7,663 bases of DNA, from assembly GCA_022703745.1 (NCBI GenBank), contig JAKLDB010000022.1, positions 1-7,663 of the forward strand. Direction: 5' to 3'. The position numbers and the translations under genes were made by a program. This DNA is from Patescibacteria group bacterium (GTDB lineage: Bacteria > Patescibacteriota > Kazan-3B-28). Within the stretch, counting starts at the first letter, position 1; each line of letters begins with the position of its first letter. The notes under the pieces were generated by a model. It worked only from the letters and a program-made list of their open reading frames with translations. It made no database searches and was not told the DNA's origin. Positions 1-5,262 of this stretch are shown piece by piece.

Positions 1-675
1 ACGCTTAGTACAAAATCCTATCATCTTGTACATGTCTTCTCTTTTTTCTTTGCCCGCCAAGCCACCGATTGCTACTGCCGGAATTCCCCCGGCAAGCTGT
101 CTGTTTGCATCCCAGAGACTAATTCTACGAGCAAAGTAATTCAGACCACCCTGTACAATATAGTACAGGTGCTTATCCACAACTCCACGCGAAAGTTTGT
201 GCCACCATGCAGTCATTATTGCCGACACTATAAATCTCCATTGCTGGGAATTTGTAGTATCGACCACATAGTCCAGAGGCATGATCATGTCCGATCCTTG
301 CTCTCGTGCATTAACCACAACACTCCGCGGAGTAATCAGGTGTCTTTGGTTGTCGAAAGTAAATTCAACACCGTAGGAGAGAACACGTAACCGATCTCCC
401 AAACTGACCATCTGAAATCCCCCAGAGTCTGTCATTACTGGCCCTTCCCACCCCACATCACGAGAATTAGCTCCATCACATTCCATCCAAAATGAGTTAC
501 GCAACATTGCAATATCAGTTGCCATAGTCAGATCGGACGGAGTAAAGCCCCACTTTTCCAAAGCGGGAGTAATGTTAAGCGTAATACTTGGGGTAGGTAT
601 CGACCCATGAGGAGTATGAATTACTCCAGCACGTGCCCTTCCATCTTTCGCCTGAATGTCAAACGACAAAGCCAT
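1..675 (-). CDS. tgt: tRNA-guanine transglycosylase (N-terminal 225 residues, cut by the window edge)
   Basis: The enzyme exchanges guanine-34 of GUN-anticodon tRNAs for preQ1 on the pathway to queuosine. I translated the reverse strand from the ATG at 673-675; the frame stays open to base 1, so the C-terminal part with the usual nucleophilic Asp and zinc site lies outside. Visible family landmarks are TDSGGFQ (residues 82-88, substrate-binding Asp and Ser), MPLD at 132-135 where bacterial enzymes usually have a FDEC/LDEC-type motif, IVQGG at 173-177 and AIGGLAG at 202-208. The Cys of the DEC-type motif is not kept (LDYV), so this is a diverged member. The start is supported by an AGGAGGT ribosome binding site 9 nt upstream. 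It forms its own unit after the rplJL terminator. Known relatives have about 370-390 residues. Confidence 0.88.
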   Translation of the reverse strand, partial: MALSFDIQAKDGRARAGVIHTPHGSIPTPSITLNITPALEKWGFTPSDLTMATDIAMLRNSFWMECDGANSRDVGWEGPVMTDSGGFQMVSLGDRLRVLSYGVEFTFDNQRHLITPRSVVVNAREQGSDMIMPLDYVVDTTNSQQWRFIVSAIMTAWWHKLSRGVVDKHLYYIVQGGLNYFARRISLWDANRQLAGGIPAVAIGGLAGKEKREDMYKMIGFCTKR

Positions 676-716
676 GAGTAATACACCTCCTTTTATTGGC
701 CTAATAGAACCCCCGC

Positions 717-745
717 AGACTACCAAATAACCTTTTAATTATCAA
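717..745 (-). promoter_or_regulatory. Candidate sigma-70 promoter for tgt
   Basis: Read on the minus strand, TTGATA (740-745) is followed after 17 nt by TAGTCT (717-722). It lies between the rplL terminator and the tgt ribosome binding site, which gives a leader of about 35 nt. The -35 is good and the -10 only moderate. Confidence 0.4.
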
Positions 746-755
746 GAACACAGGT

Positions 756-781
756 AAAGCCCGCTATTGCTAGCGGGCTTT
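756..781 (-). terminator. Intrinsic terminator after rplJ-rplL
   Basis: A perfect 11-bp inverted repeat (756-766 with 771-781, core GCCCGC/GCGGGC) closes a 4-nt loop 24 nt beyond the rplL stop. On the minus strand only three U follow the stem; on the plus strand five T follow. It should therefore work in both directions, although only minus-strand genes flank it. Confidence 0.7.
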
Positions 782-804
782 TTGAATAAAAGTCTTCTTC
801 AGAA

Positions 805-1317
805 TTAGACAAGTTCTACTTTGGCACCAGCTTCCTCAAGCTTCTTCTTGATTTCCTCAGCATCGGCCTTCTTCACATTTTCCTTCACCATCTTTGGCGC
901 ACCTTCAACCAAGTCTTTAGCTTCTTTCAAACCCAACTCAGTTACTTCCCGGACTGCCTTGATAACATTAATCTTGTTGGCTCCAGCATCAACTAAGTTG
1001 ATATTGTATTCGCTCTTCTCTTCCGCAGCCGCAGCACCTGCACTAGCACCACCCGCAGCAGCAACTGCTACCGGAGCAGCACTTACACCGAACTTGTCTT
1101 CAAGCACTTTGACTAACTCGGCTAGTTCCAACACGGTCATTTCACTCACCATGTCCAAAACTTTCTTAGCCTTGTCACTCAACTTACTCGCATCTACTTT
1201 CTTCTCTTCGACCTTTGGTTCGGCCTTAGGGGCCTCTTCCACAGGAGCAGACGCCTCGACTGTCGCTTCCGCAACTTCTGGGGCCTGCTCTTCTGGAGTT
1301 GTATTTTCGTCTGCCAT
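805..1317 (-). CDS. rplL: 50S ribosomal protein L7/L12 with an acidic N-terminal extension
   Basis: L12 dimers bind the C-terminal helices of L10 and form the mobile ribosomal stalk that recruits translation factor GTPases. Residues 46-77 are the dimerisation domain. Residues 78-101 are an Ala/Gly-rich hinge. Residues 102-170 are the C-terminal domain with the recognisable stretch VDAGANKINVIKAVREVTELGLKEAKDLVE. The protein has 170 residues against about 120-130 usually, because of an acidic, Pro/Ala/Glu-rich tail of about 45 residues at the N-terminus. The start is set by AAGGAGA 5 nt upstream; this site overlaps the rplJ stop codon, so translation of the two genes is probably coupled. The genes are 10 nt apart. 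Identity is secure; a role for the tail is unknown. Confidence 0.97.
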   Translation of the reverse strand: MADENTTPEEQAPEVAEATVEASAPVEEAPKAEPKVEEKKVDASKLSDKAKKVLDMVSEMTVLELAELVKVLEDKFGVSAAPVAVAAAGGASAGAAAAEEKSEYNINLVDAGANKINVIKAVREVTELGLKEAKDLVEGAPKMVKENVKKADAEEIKKKLEEAGAKVELV

Positions 1318-1327
1318 ATCGTTCTCC

Positions 1328-1849
1328 TTACTTAGTAGCTATAGCTTTTATTACGTTATAAAACGACTGCAAATTGTAATTCAATCCGTAAACAAAATTA
1401 GAAATAGGCGCATTCATGCTTCCCACTACTCTTGCCATTAATTCTTCATAAGACGGCAAGCTTGCCAACTGCATAATCATATCCGCACCAACAATCTTTC
1501 CATCCAAGATTCCCAACGCAATATGCACTCTGTCATCACTCTTCTTTGCAAATTCATGTGCTAACTTGGAGACACTTACCTCGTCTTTCCCGCCCCAAAC
1601 TAGACCATAGCTCTTTCCTGTTTTGGAAATAGATAGTCCATCGATACCCGCTTGTTTGGCAGCGATCTGCACTAGGGTTGGTTTTACTACGGTATACCGC
1701 ATCCCCTTAGTTCTGGCTTCCTTACGGAAAGTATCCAAATCCACCATGGTCAGCTTATTGAAGTCCGTAACCACGCTATTCGCACTCCCTGAAAGAGCCT
1801 TGGTCAAATCATCAATTACGACTGCTTTCTGTTGTTTAGTCTTTGGCAT
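1328..1849 (-). CDS. rplJ: 50S ribosomal protein L10
   Basis: L10 anchors L12 dimers to 23S rRNA at the base of the stalk, and in well-studied bacteria the L10-L12 complex also represses its own mRNA. The 173-residue length is normal. The N-terminus (MPKTKQQKAVVIDDL) and the segment around 27-60 with VVTDFNKLTMVDLDTFRKEA fit the family's rRNA-binding domain; the C-terminal helix (about 135-173) is the L12-binding arm. The ATG at 1849 has no Shine-Dalgarno sequence. The bases just before it are the U-tract of a terminator-like hairpin and a short AU-rich linker, consistent with control by the leader. rplL follows after 10 nt. rpoB does not follow rplL in this window. Confidence 0.96.
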   Translation of the reverse strand: MPKTKQQKAVVIDDLTKALSGSANSVVTDFNKLTMVDLDTFRKEARTKGMRYTVVKPTLVQIAAKQAGIDGLSISKTGKSYGLVWGGKDEVSVSKLAHEFAKKSDDRVHIALGILDGKIVGADMIMQLASLPSYEELMARVVGSMNAPISNFVYGLNYNLQSFYNVIKAIATK

Positions 1850-1958
1850 ATTGATTGGTATAAAAAACTGCTCTAGCCGAGCAGGTAGTCACAGCTCTAT
1901 AAAAGCTGTCTTCTCCCTCTCGGCAGGACTTATTGTTTGCCTGCTGTCTCAAAAGGAC
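1850..1958 (-). promoter_or_regulatory. L10-type leader with transcription attenuator ahead of rplJ
   Basis: In the minus-strand RNA, four elements come in order. CUGUC/GACAG forms a hairpin (1944-1960). GCAGG pairs with CCUGC around an A-rich loop. An antiterminator pairs GCCGAG (1919-1924) with CUCGGC (1876-1881), enclosing an ACAGCU/AGCUGU hairpin (1891-1909). A terminator hairpin pairs CUGCUC with GAGCAG (1868-1884) and is followed by U6 (1862-1867). The antiterminator 3' arm shares bases with the terminator 5' arm, so the two folds exclude each other. The CCUGCCGAG block resembles the Rfam L10 leader as I remember it. The expected ligand is the L10-L12 complex. The fold is seen; the ligand is inferred. 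Confidence 0.72.
1862..1884 (-). terminator. Attenuator terminator directly before rplJ
   Basis: A 6-bp stem (CUGCUC/GAGCAG) with a 5-nt loop is followed by six U, ending 12 nt before the rplJ start codon. Its position between promoter and gene marks it as a conditional terminator rather than an end-of-operon signal. Confidence 0.7.
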
Positions 1959-1964
1959 AGAAGT

Positions 1965-1993
1965 ATCTTACAAAACCCTATCCCAACCGTCAA
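1965..1993 (-). promoter_or_regulatory. Sigma-70 promoter for rplJ-rplL
   Basis: On the minus strand TTGACG (1988-1993) and TAAGAT (1965-1970) are separated by exactly 17 nt. Transcription would start near 1958 and give a leader of about 109 nt carrying the L10 attenuator. Confidence 0.65.
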
Positions 1994-2002
1994 GCCCTTT
2001 TG

Positions 2003-2008
2003 TATAAT
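2003..2008 (+). promoter_or_regulatory. Candidate -10 element for thyX
   Basis: A perfect TATAAT lies 56 nt before the thyX start. No good -35 hexamer sits 16-18 nt upstream; that place (about 1980-1985) falls inside the spacer of the divergent rplJ promoter. The two promoters therefore overlap and may compete for RNA polymerase. Confidence 0.5.
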
Positions 2009-2017
2009 AGTGTCCTG

Positions 2018-2057
2018 GGGGCATGCTTGATGCTCCTTACAATCCAGTATTTAGGAG
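2018..2057 (+). promoter_or_regulatory. thyX leader with two alternative pairings, one covering the ribosome binding site
   Basis: The leader has a 7-bp hairpin (GGGGCAT at 2018-2024 with ATGCTCC at 2030-2036, one G-U pair). The bases CTCCT (2033-2037), mostly inside its 3' arm, also complement AGGAG (2053-2057) of the Shine-Dalgarno site. The pairings exclude each other. The SD-blocking helix has only 5 bp and could be chance. Confidence 0.3.
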
Positions 2058-2063
2058 GTATCC

Positions 2064-2870
2064 GTGAAACGGGTAGAACCAAAAGTTTACCTGATCCAAG
2101 AACCGAAGATACTCCTTGATGGACTCACGGAGTATCTTGAAGAAACCGGCAACTTAGAGTTTCTAGAACTGATGGAAGAAGCAAGAGTTGCTGGAGTAAG
2201 CGATATCTTATCGCTGATCAGCTTCTCCGCCAAACTCTGCTACCGCTCCCTGAGTCTAGGCAAGAACGCTAACGTCACCCGCACTCGTTCGATTGCCGAC
2301 AACATTGTTAGGACAATTGAGGAGGGACATGGTTCGGTCTTCGAACATGCCCAAATCACATTTATCCTGCGCGACGTATCCCGCGTACTAACACACGAAT
2401 TAGTGCGCCACCGTGTCGGTGTTTGCTACTCTCAGGAATCGGGCAGATACTGTCGTATTCCCAAAGAGGGTCCAGGGATGTATCTACCATCCTGTATTGT
2501 TGAAAATCCGGAAGCTACAAGTATCTTCGAGCATATCGTTGATACCTGCACTGATGGTATTCAGAAACTTTACCAACTCTTCAACATTGATGATGGCAAT
2601 TTTGCACTGAAGAAGATTCTGACTTCCGCCATTCGCAGAATCTCTCCGACCGGTATGGCCAATGACATTGTATTCAGTGTGAACTTGCGCGCATTGCGTC
2701 ACATCATTAAGATGCGTACCAACCGTGCTGCCGAAGAAGAGATTCGTAAAGTCTTTGGTCAGATCGCCGATATCGTGGAGGAACGTTATCCACTACTTCT
2801 ACACGGCGGAGTAAAAGAAATTGTAAACAATCTACCGGAATGGACCTTCCCAACCCAACCGCACCTTTAA
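2064..2870 (+). CDS. thyX: FAD-dependent thymidylate synthase ThyX
   Basis: ThyX methylates dUMP to dTMP using methylenetetrahydrofolate, with FAD and NADPH, replacing ThyA. Landmarks are GHGSVFEHAQITF (88-100), the signature RHR at 115-117 followed by the YSQESGRY stretch (122-129), and the C-terminal NLRALRH block (207-213), whose Arg-209 matches the dUMP-binding Arg, ending in AAEEEIRKV. The signature serine Ser-126 follows RHR after eight residues, not the textbook seven; I believe other ThyX groups share this. It has 268 residues, slightly above the usual 210-260, with an N-terminal lead of about 40 residues. The start is GTG, fixed by AGGAGGT 4 nt upstream. It converges on tmk, the next enzyme of dTTP synthesis. 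Confidence 0.95.
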   Translation: MKRVEPKVYLIQEPKILLDGLTEYLEETGNLEFLELMEEARVAGVSDILSLISFSAKLCYRSLSLGKNANVTRTRSIADNIVRTIEEGHGSVFEHAQITFILRDVSRVLTHELVRHRVGVCYSQESGRYCRIPKEGPGMYLPSCIVENPEATSIFEHIVDTCTDGIQKLYQLFNIDDGNFALKKILTSAIRRISPTGMANDIVFSVNLRALRHIIKMRTNRAAEEEIRKVFGQIADIVEERYPLLLHGGVKEIVNNLPEWTFPTQPHL

Positions 2871-2884
2871 GAATCACTGTACGT

Positions 2885-2910
2885 TAAGAGCCCGCTTTCG
2901 CGGGCTCTTA
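2885..2910. terminator. Bidirectional hairpin between convergent thyX and tmk
   Basis: A perfect 11-bp stem (TAAGAGCCCGC with its complement) closes a TTTC loop, 15 nt after the thyX stop and 13 nt after the tmk stop in the opposite sense. Short GTAC repeats flank it (2879-2882 and 2915-2918). There is no strong U-tract on either strand, so it is a strong hairpin but an imperfect intrinsic terminator. It shares the GCCCGC/GCGGGC core with the hairpin after rplL. Confidence 0.65.
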
Positions 2911-2922
2911 CAATGTACGAAA

Positions 2923-3600
2923 CTAGCGCCTTAAGGTTGAGGTTATGTGGTATATCTTCTCTTCATGAACCGGCAACCGAAGAGACTTAGCCACTTCAAC
3001 CTGAATCCGTCTCGCCACGACCTCCGGCTCACAACTGCCATCAATCTGAATGATCTCAGGAAAGATGTCAGAGCGCTGAAAGAGTTTGAGATAGCCTTCC
3101 CGAACTCTCTCTTGAAATTGGAGTTTTTCGAACAACTCCAACTCTGAACGTGATCTTTCAATCCTCCGAAGCACCTCTTCGGCTGGAACATCCAACCAAA
3201 AAGCTTTGTCCGGCTTCAAGAAATCCTTATTCACGTTCCAGAGCTCGGAGAAGGAAACGCCATCTGCCATCCCATAAGCCAGGGATGAATAATAGTATCT
3301 AACACACAATACTATACGTCCCTCGCGCAGATGATGCTTAATTTCCTTTTGGTGTCGACGACGATCTTCTGCATACCAGAAACACTGCAGTTCTCTCGCC
3401 GACGGCTTGGCTATCTCCTTACGAAGAATCTGTCTGATCACACCCCCCTCTTGAGTATCTCTGGGCTCTTTGGTTAGCCATACAAGATGGCAATAACCAC
3501 TGTTTTCGAGATACTCATCTAGAAGCCGAGCCTGAACATCCTTACCAGACCCGTCCCCTCCATCGATCACGAAAAACGCAGATCTTCTTCTGTGAGGCAT
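2923..3600 (-). CDS. tmk: Thymidylate kinase (dTMP kinase), divergent active site
   Basis: Tmk converts dTMP to dTDP with ATP. With start at 3600 it has 225 residues. The P-loop region FFVIDGGDGSGKDVQ (9-23), KEPRDTQEGGVIRQIL (44-59, the REPGGT-like motif), DRRRH (79-83), SSLAYG (105-110) and LDVPAEEVLRRI (136-147), with a LID of about 148-158, match the family. Two residues are odd: the Ser/Thr after the P-loop Lys is Asp-21, and the usual DRY motif reads VRY (100-102). The bases are clear at both sites. The start at 3598-3600 is preferred because a GGTGAGG site precedes it; the earlier ATG at 3619-3621 (7 residues longer) has no ribosome binding site. It is probably still a nucleoside monophosphate kinase; substrate or activity could differ. 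Confidence 0.88.
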   Translation of the reverse strand: MPHRRRSAFFVIDGGDGSGKDVQARLLDEYLENSGYCHLVWLTKEPRDTQEGGVIRQILRKEIAKPSARELQCFWYAEDRRRHQKEIKHHLREGRIVLCVRYYYSSLAYGMADGVSFSELWNVNKDFLKPDKAFWLDVPAEEVLRRIERSRSELELFEKLQFQERVREGYLKLFQRSDIFPEIIQIDGSCEPEVVARRIQVEVAKSLRLPVHEEKIYHITSTLRR

Positions 3601-3679
3601 CTTCCTCACCCCCTTTTCCATGAATTTTTAAGAATACTGAAACCCCGCCCCCTTAGTTGGCCGGTTGTTTCTTGGCTCC

Positions 3680-3688
3680 ATTATATCA
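3680..3688 (-). promoter_or_regulatory. Extended -10 promoter for tmk
   Basis: On the minus strand TGATATAAT is an extended -10 (TGn plus a perfect TATAAT), without a clear -35. It lies directly after the rplA terminator and about 80 nt before the chosen tmk start. Confidence 0.5.
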
Positions 3689-3694
3689 CCCAAC

Positions 3695-3729
3695 TAAAAG
3701 ACAGCCCTACCTGTAGAGTAGAGCTGTCT
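3695..3729 (-). terminator. Intrinsic terminator of the rplK-rplA unit
   Basis: A 12-bp stem (AGACAGCUCUAC with GUAGGGCUGUCU, one G-U pair) and a 7-nt loop are followed on the minus strand by a U-run (3696-3699) and AGUUGG. It begins 23 nt past the rplA stop. Confidence 0.85.
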
Positions 3730-3752
3730 AGAATGTTGAATTTTAAATGATT

Positions 3753-4535
3753 CTAAATCGTACCCAAGTCGACTCTAATCCCCGGCCCCATAGTCGAAGC
3801 CACACTCATTCTTTTAATATAAGTTCCCTTAGAGGTCACTGGTTTCGCTGCTTGAATTGCATTTACAATTGCCTTGAAGTTATTCATCAGATCCTCTGTC
3901 TTAAAGGAAACCTTACCAAATCCCAAATGGATAATCGCATCTTTGTCCAAACGGAATTCAACTTTTCCTTTCTTAAACTCTTCCACCGCCTTTGCCACAT
4001 CTGCTGTCACCGTTCCAGACTTTGGATTAGGCATTAATCCTTTGGTACCAAGAGTTTGTCCTAGTTTTCCTACCTGAGGCATGACTGCTGGTGTGGCAAT
4101 AACTAAGTCGAAATCCATCCAGCCTTCCTGAATCTTTTTAATCATCTCTTCCAGTCCTGCATGTTCTGCTCCTGCAGCTTTCGCCTTCTTTGCATCTGCT
4201 TCTTCTGCCAGAACCAAGATTTTTTTCGTCTTTCCCGTTCCCGCAGGAAGACTTACTGTTCCTCGAATATTTTGCTCTGGCTTCTTTGGATCTAGTCCCA
4301 TCTGCACATGTAGTTCTACAGTTGCATCAAATTTGCTTGGAGAAGTCTCCTGTGCCAAAACAACTGCCTCACTAGCTGGATACATCTTTCCCTTTTCCAC
4401 CTTCGGTAAAACAGCCAGATATTTCTTGCCATGTCCGAACTTCTGTACTTTAGGCTTCTTCTCTTTTTTTAGAGCACTAGAAACCTTCTCTGTCTTCTTT
4501 ACTGCCTTCTTAGCAGTCACTTTCTTCTCTACCAT
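3753..4535 (-). CDS. rplA: 50S ribosomal protein L1 with a basic N-terminal extension
   Basis: L1 forms the mobile L1 stalk that guides E-site tRNA release, and in several bacteria it represses its own operon. The signature GKLGQTLGTKGLMPNPKSGTV spans about 156-176, and MGLDPKKPEQNIRGTVSLP (79-97) is also typical. The protein has 260 residues against about 230; the surplus is a Lys-rich tail at roughly 1-32 before the conserved fold begins (GHGKKYLAVLPKVEKGKMYPASEAV). The start is supported by AAGGAGA 7 nt upstream. It follows rplK after 61 nt. In most bacteria rplJ comes next; here tmk and thyX intervene. Confidence 0.97.
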   Translation of the reverse strand: MVEKKVTAKKAVKKTEKVSSALKKEKKPKVQKFGHGKKYLAVLPKVEKGKMYPASEAVVLAQETSPSKFDATVELHVQMGLDPKKPEQNIRGTVSLPAGTGKTKKILVLAEEADAKKAKAAGAEHAGLEEMIKKIQEGWMDFDLVIATPAVMPQVGKLGQTLGTKGLMPNPKSGTVTADVAKAVEEFKKGKVEFRLDKDAIIHLGFGKVSFKTEDLMNNFKAIVNAIQAAKPVTSKGTYIKRMSVASTMGPGIRVDLGTI

Positions 4536-4596
4536 TTCACTTCTCCTTTATGCGGTACAAACGCTCTTAAGCTCCCGCCTCTTAGGGAATATATTT

Positions 4597-5022
4597 TTAC
4601 TTCTCTACTTCAACCCCCATATTTCTTGCAGTTCCTTCAATAATCTTCATCGCTCCTTCAATGTCTACTGCATTCATGTCTGGCATTTTCTTTTCTGCAA
4701 TCTCTCTGACCTGAGCTTTGGTTAGTTTACCGACCTTCTCTTTGTTTGGAACCTTAGCGCCTTTGTCTATCCCCAATGCTTTTTTAATAAACTCAGATGC
4801 TGGTGGTTGTTTTAGAATAAAGTCAAAGGAACGATCTTCATAAATCGTTACCACAGCTGGAATTACATTACCCATTAAAGCTCTAGTCGCCTCATTGTAC
4901 TGGTTGCAAAAATCCATGATTGCAACACCATGGGGTCCTAAAGCCGTACCCACTGGAGGAGCGGGATTAGCTTTACCAGCTTCTATCTGAAGCTTTACGA
5001 CTGCTTTGACTTTCTTTGCCAT
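4597..5022 (-). CDS. rplK: 50S ribosomal protein L11
   Basis: L11 binds the GTPase-associated region of 23S rRNA and contacts elongation factors and stringent-response sensors. It has 141 residues, the normal length. The N-terminal domain contains the proline-rich turn PAPPVGTALGPHGVAIMDFC (18-37) and the C-terminal rRNA-binding domain shows KLTKAQVREIAEKKMPDMNAVDIEGAMKIIEGTARNMG. The frame stays open upstream into the tRNA genes, but that part is read-through of tRNA sequence; MAKKVKAV at 5022 is the true family start. No Shine-Dalgarno site precedes it, and a promoter -10 ends only 10 nt before the ATG, so the mRNA may be nearly leaderless. nusG is not upstream. Confidence 0.96.
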   Translation of the reverse strand: MAKKVKAVVKLQIEAGKANPAPPVGTALGPHGVAIMDFCNQYNEATRALMGNVIPAVVTIYEDRSFDFILKQPPASEFIKKALGIDKGAKVPNKEKVGKLTKAQVREIAEKKMPDMNAVDIEGAMKIIEGTARNMGVEVEK

Positions 5023-5032
5023 AACAAGGGAT

Positions 5033-5061
5033 ATTATTACCACAAAACCAACCCCCGTCAA
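5033..5061 (-). promoter_or_regulatory. Promoter for rplK-rplA in the tRNA-rplK gap
   Basis: On the minus strand TTGACG (5056-5061) and AATAAT (5033-5038) are spaced by 17 nt. The gap between tRNA-Thr(UGU) and rplK is just 50 nt. Transcription from this site would start about 4-5 nt before the rplK ATG. Confidence 0.55.
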
Positions 5062-5072
5062 GAGAACCCTTC

Positions 5073-5148
5073 TGGAGCCGCCTGTCGGATTTGGACCGAC
5101 GACCTTCACTTTACAAAAGTGCTGCTCTACCAGCTGAGCTAAGGCGGC
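5073..5148 (-). tRNA. tRNA-Thr (anticodon UGU)
   Basis: A full cloverleaf reads on the minus strand. Acceptor GCCGCCT pairs with AGGCGGC, D-stem GCTC with GAGC, and the anticodon loop TTTGTAA gives UGU. T-stem GTCGG pairs with CCGAC around TCCAAAT, and U73 plus an encoded CCA end the gene. The anticodon stem has a G-A mismatch at 27-43. Length is 76 nt. The 5' end lies 2 nt after tRNA-Tyr, so both are cut from one transcript. Confidence 0.95.
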
Positions 5149-5150
5149 AA

Positions 5151-5236
5151 TGGTGCCGGGACTAGGATTCGAACCTAGGAAGGCGTGAGCCAACAGATTT
5201 ACAGTCTGCTCCCGTTGACCGCTTGGGTATCCCGGC
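5151..5236 (-). tRNA. tRNA-Tyr (anticodon GUA)
   Basis: This is a class II tRNA on the minus strand. Acceptor GCCGGGA pairs with TCCCGGC, the D-stem has three pairs (CCC/GGG), the anticodon loop CTGTAAA gives GUA, and the long variable arm spans about 14 nt. T-stem CTAGG pairs with CCTAG around TTCGAAT, followed by A73 and an encoded CCA. It sits between the two threonine tRNAs, like the Thr-Tyr cluster upstream of ribosomal-protein genes in E. coli. Confidence 0.95.
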
Positions 5237-5262
5237 ACAAAACAAATTTATTCAATTCAACC

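Noticed and set aside
169..390. Plus-strand open frame opposite tgt
   Set aside because: It is the antisense shadow of the tgt frame, which carries DSGGFQ and other family motifs.
821..1441. A 206-codon open frame on the plus strand opposite rplL
   Set aside because: It is low-complexity Ala/Ser-rich antisense of a certain ribosomal-protein gene; no ribosome binding site and no family resemblance.
756..2910. Two hairpins sharing a GCCCGC/GCGGGC core (756-781 and 2885-2910) as copies of a repeat element
   Set aside because: They differ in loop, outer stem and flanks, and each sits where a terminator is expected. GC-rich terminator stems often look alike.
4536..4596. An L1-binding operator in the rplK-rplA gap
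   Set aside because: A short CTTAAG-centred palindrome is present, but I could not match it to a known L1 mRNA site.
5023..5238. An upstream extension of the rplK reading frame by 72 codons
   Set aside because: It translates tRNA-Tyr and tRNA-Thr(UGU). Family alignment and normal L11 length place the start at 5022.
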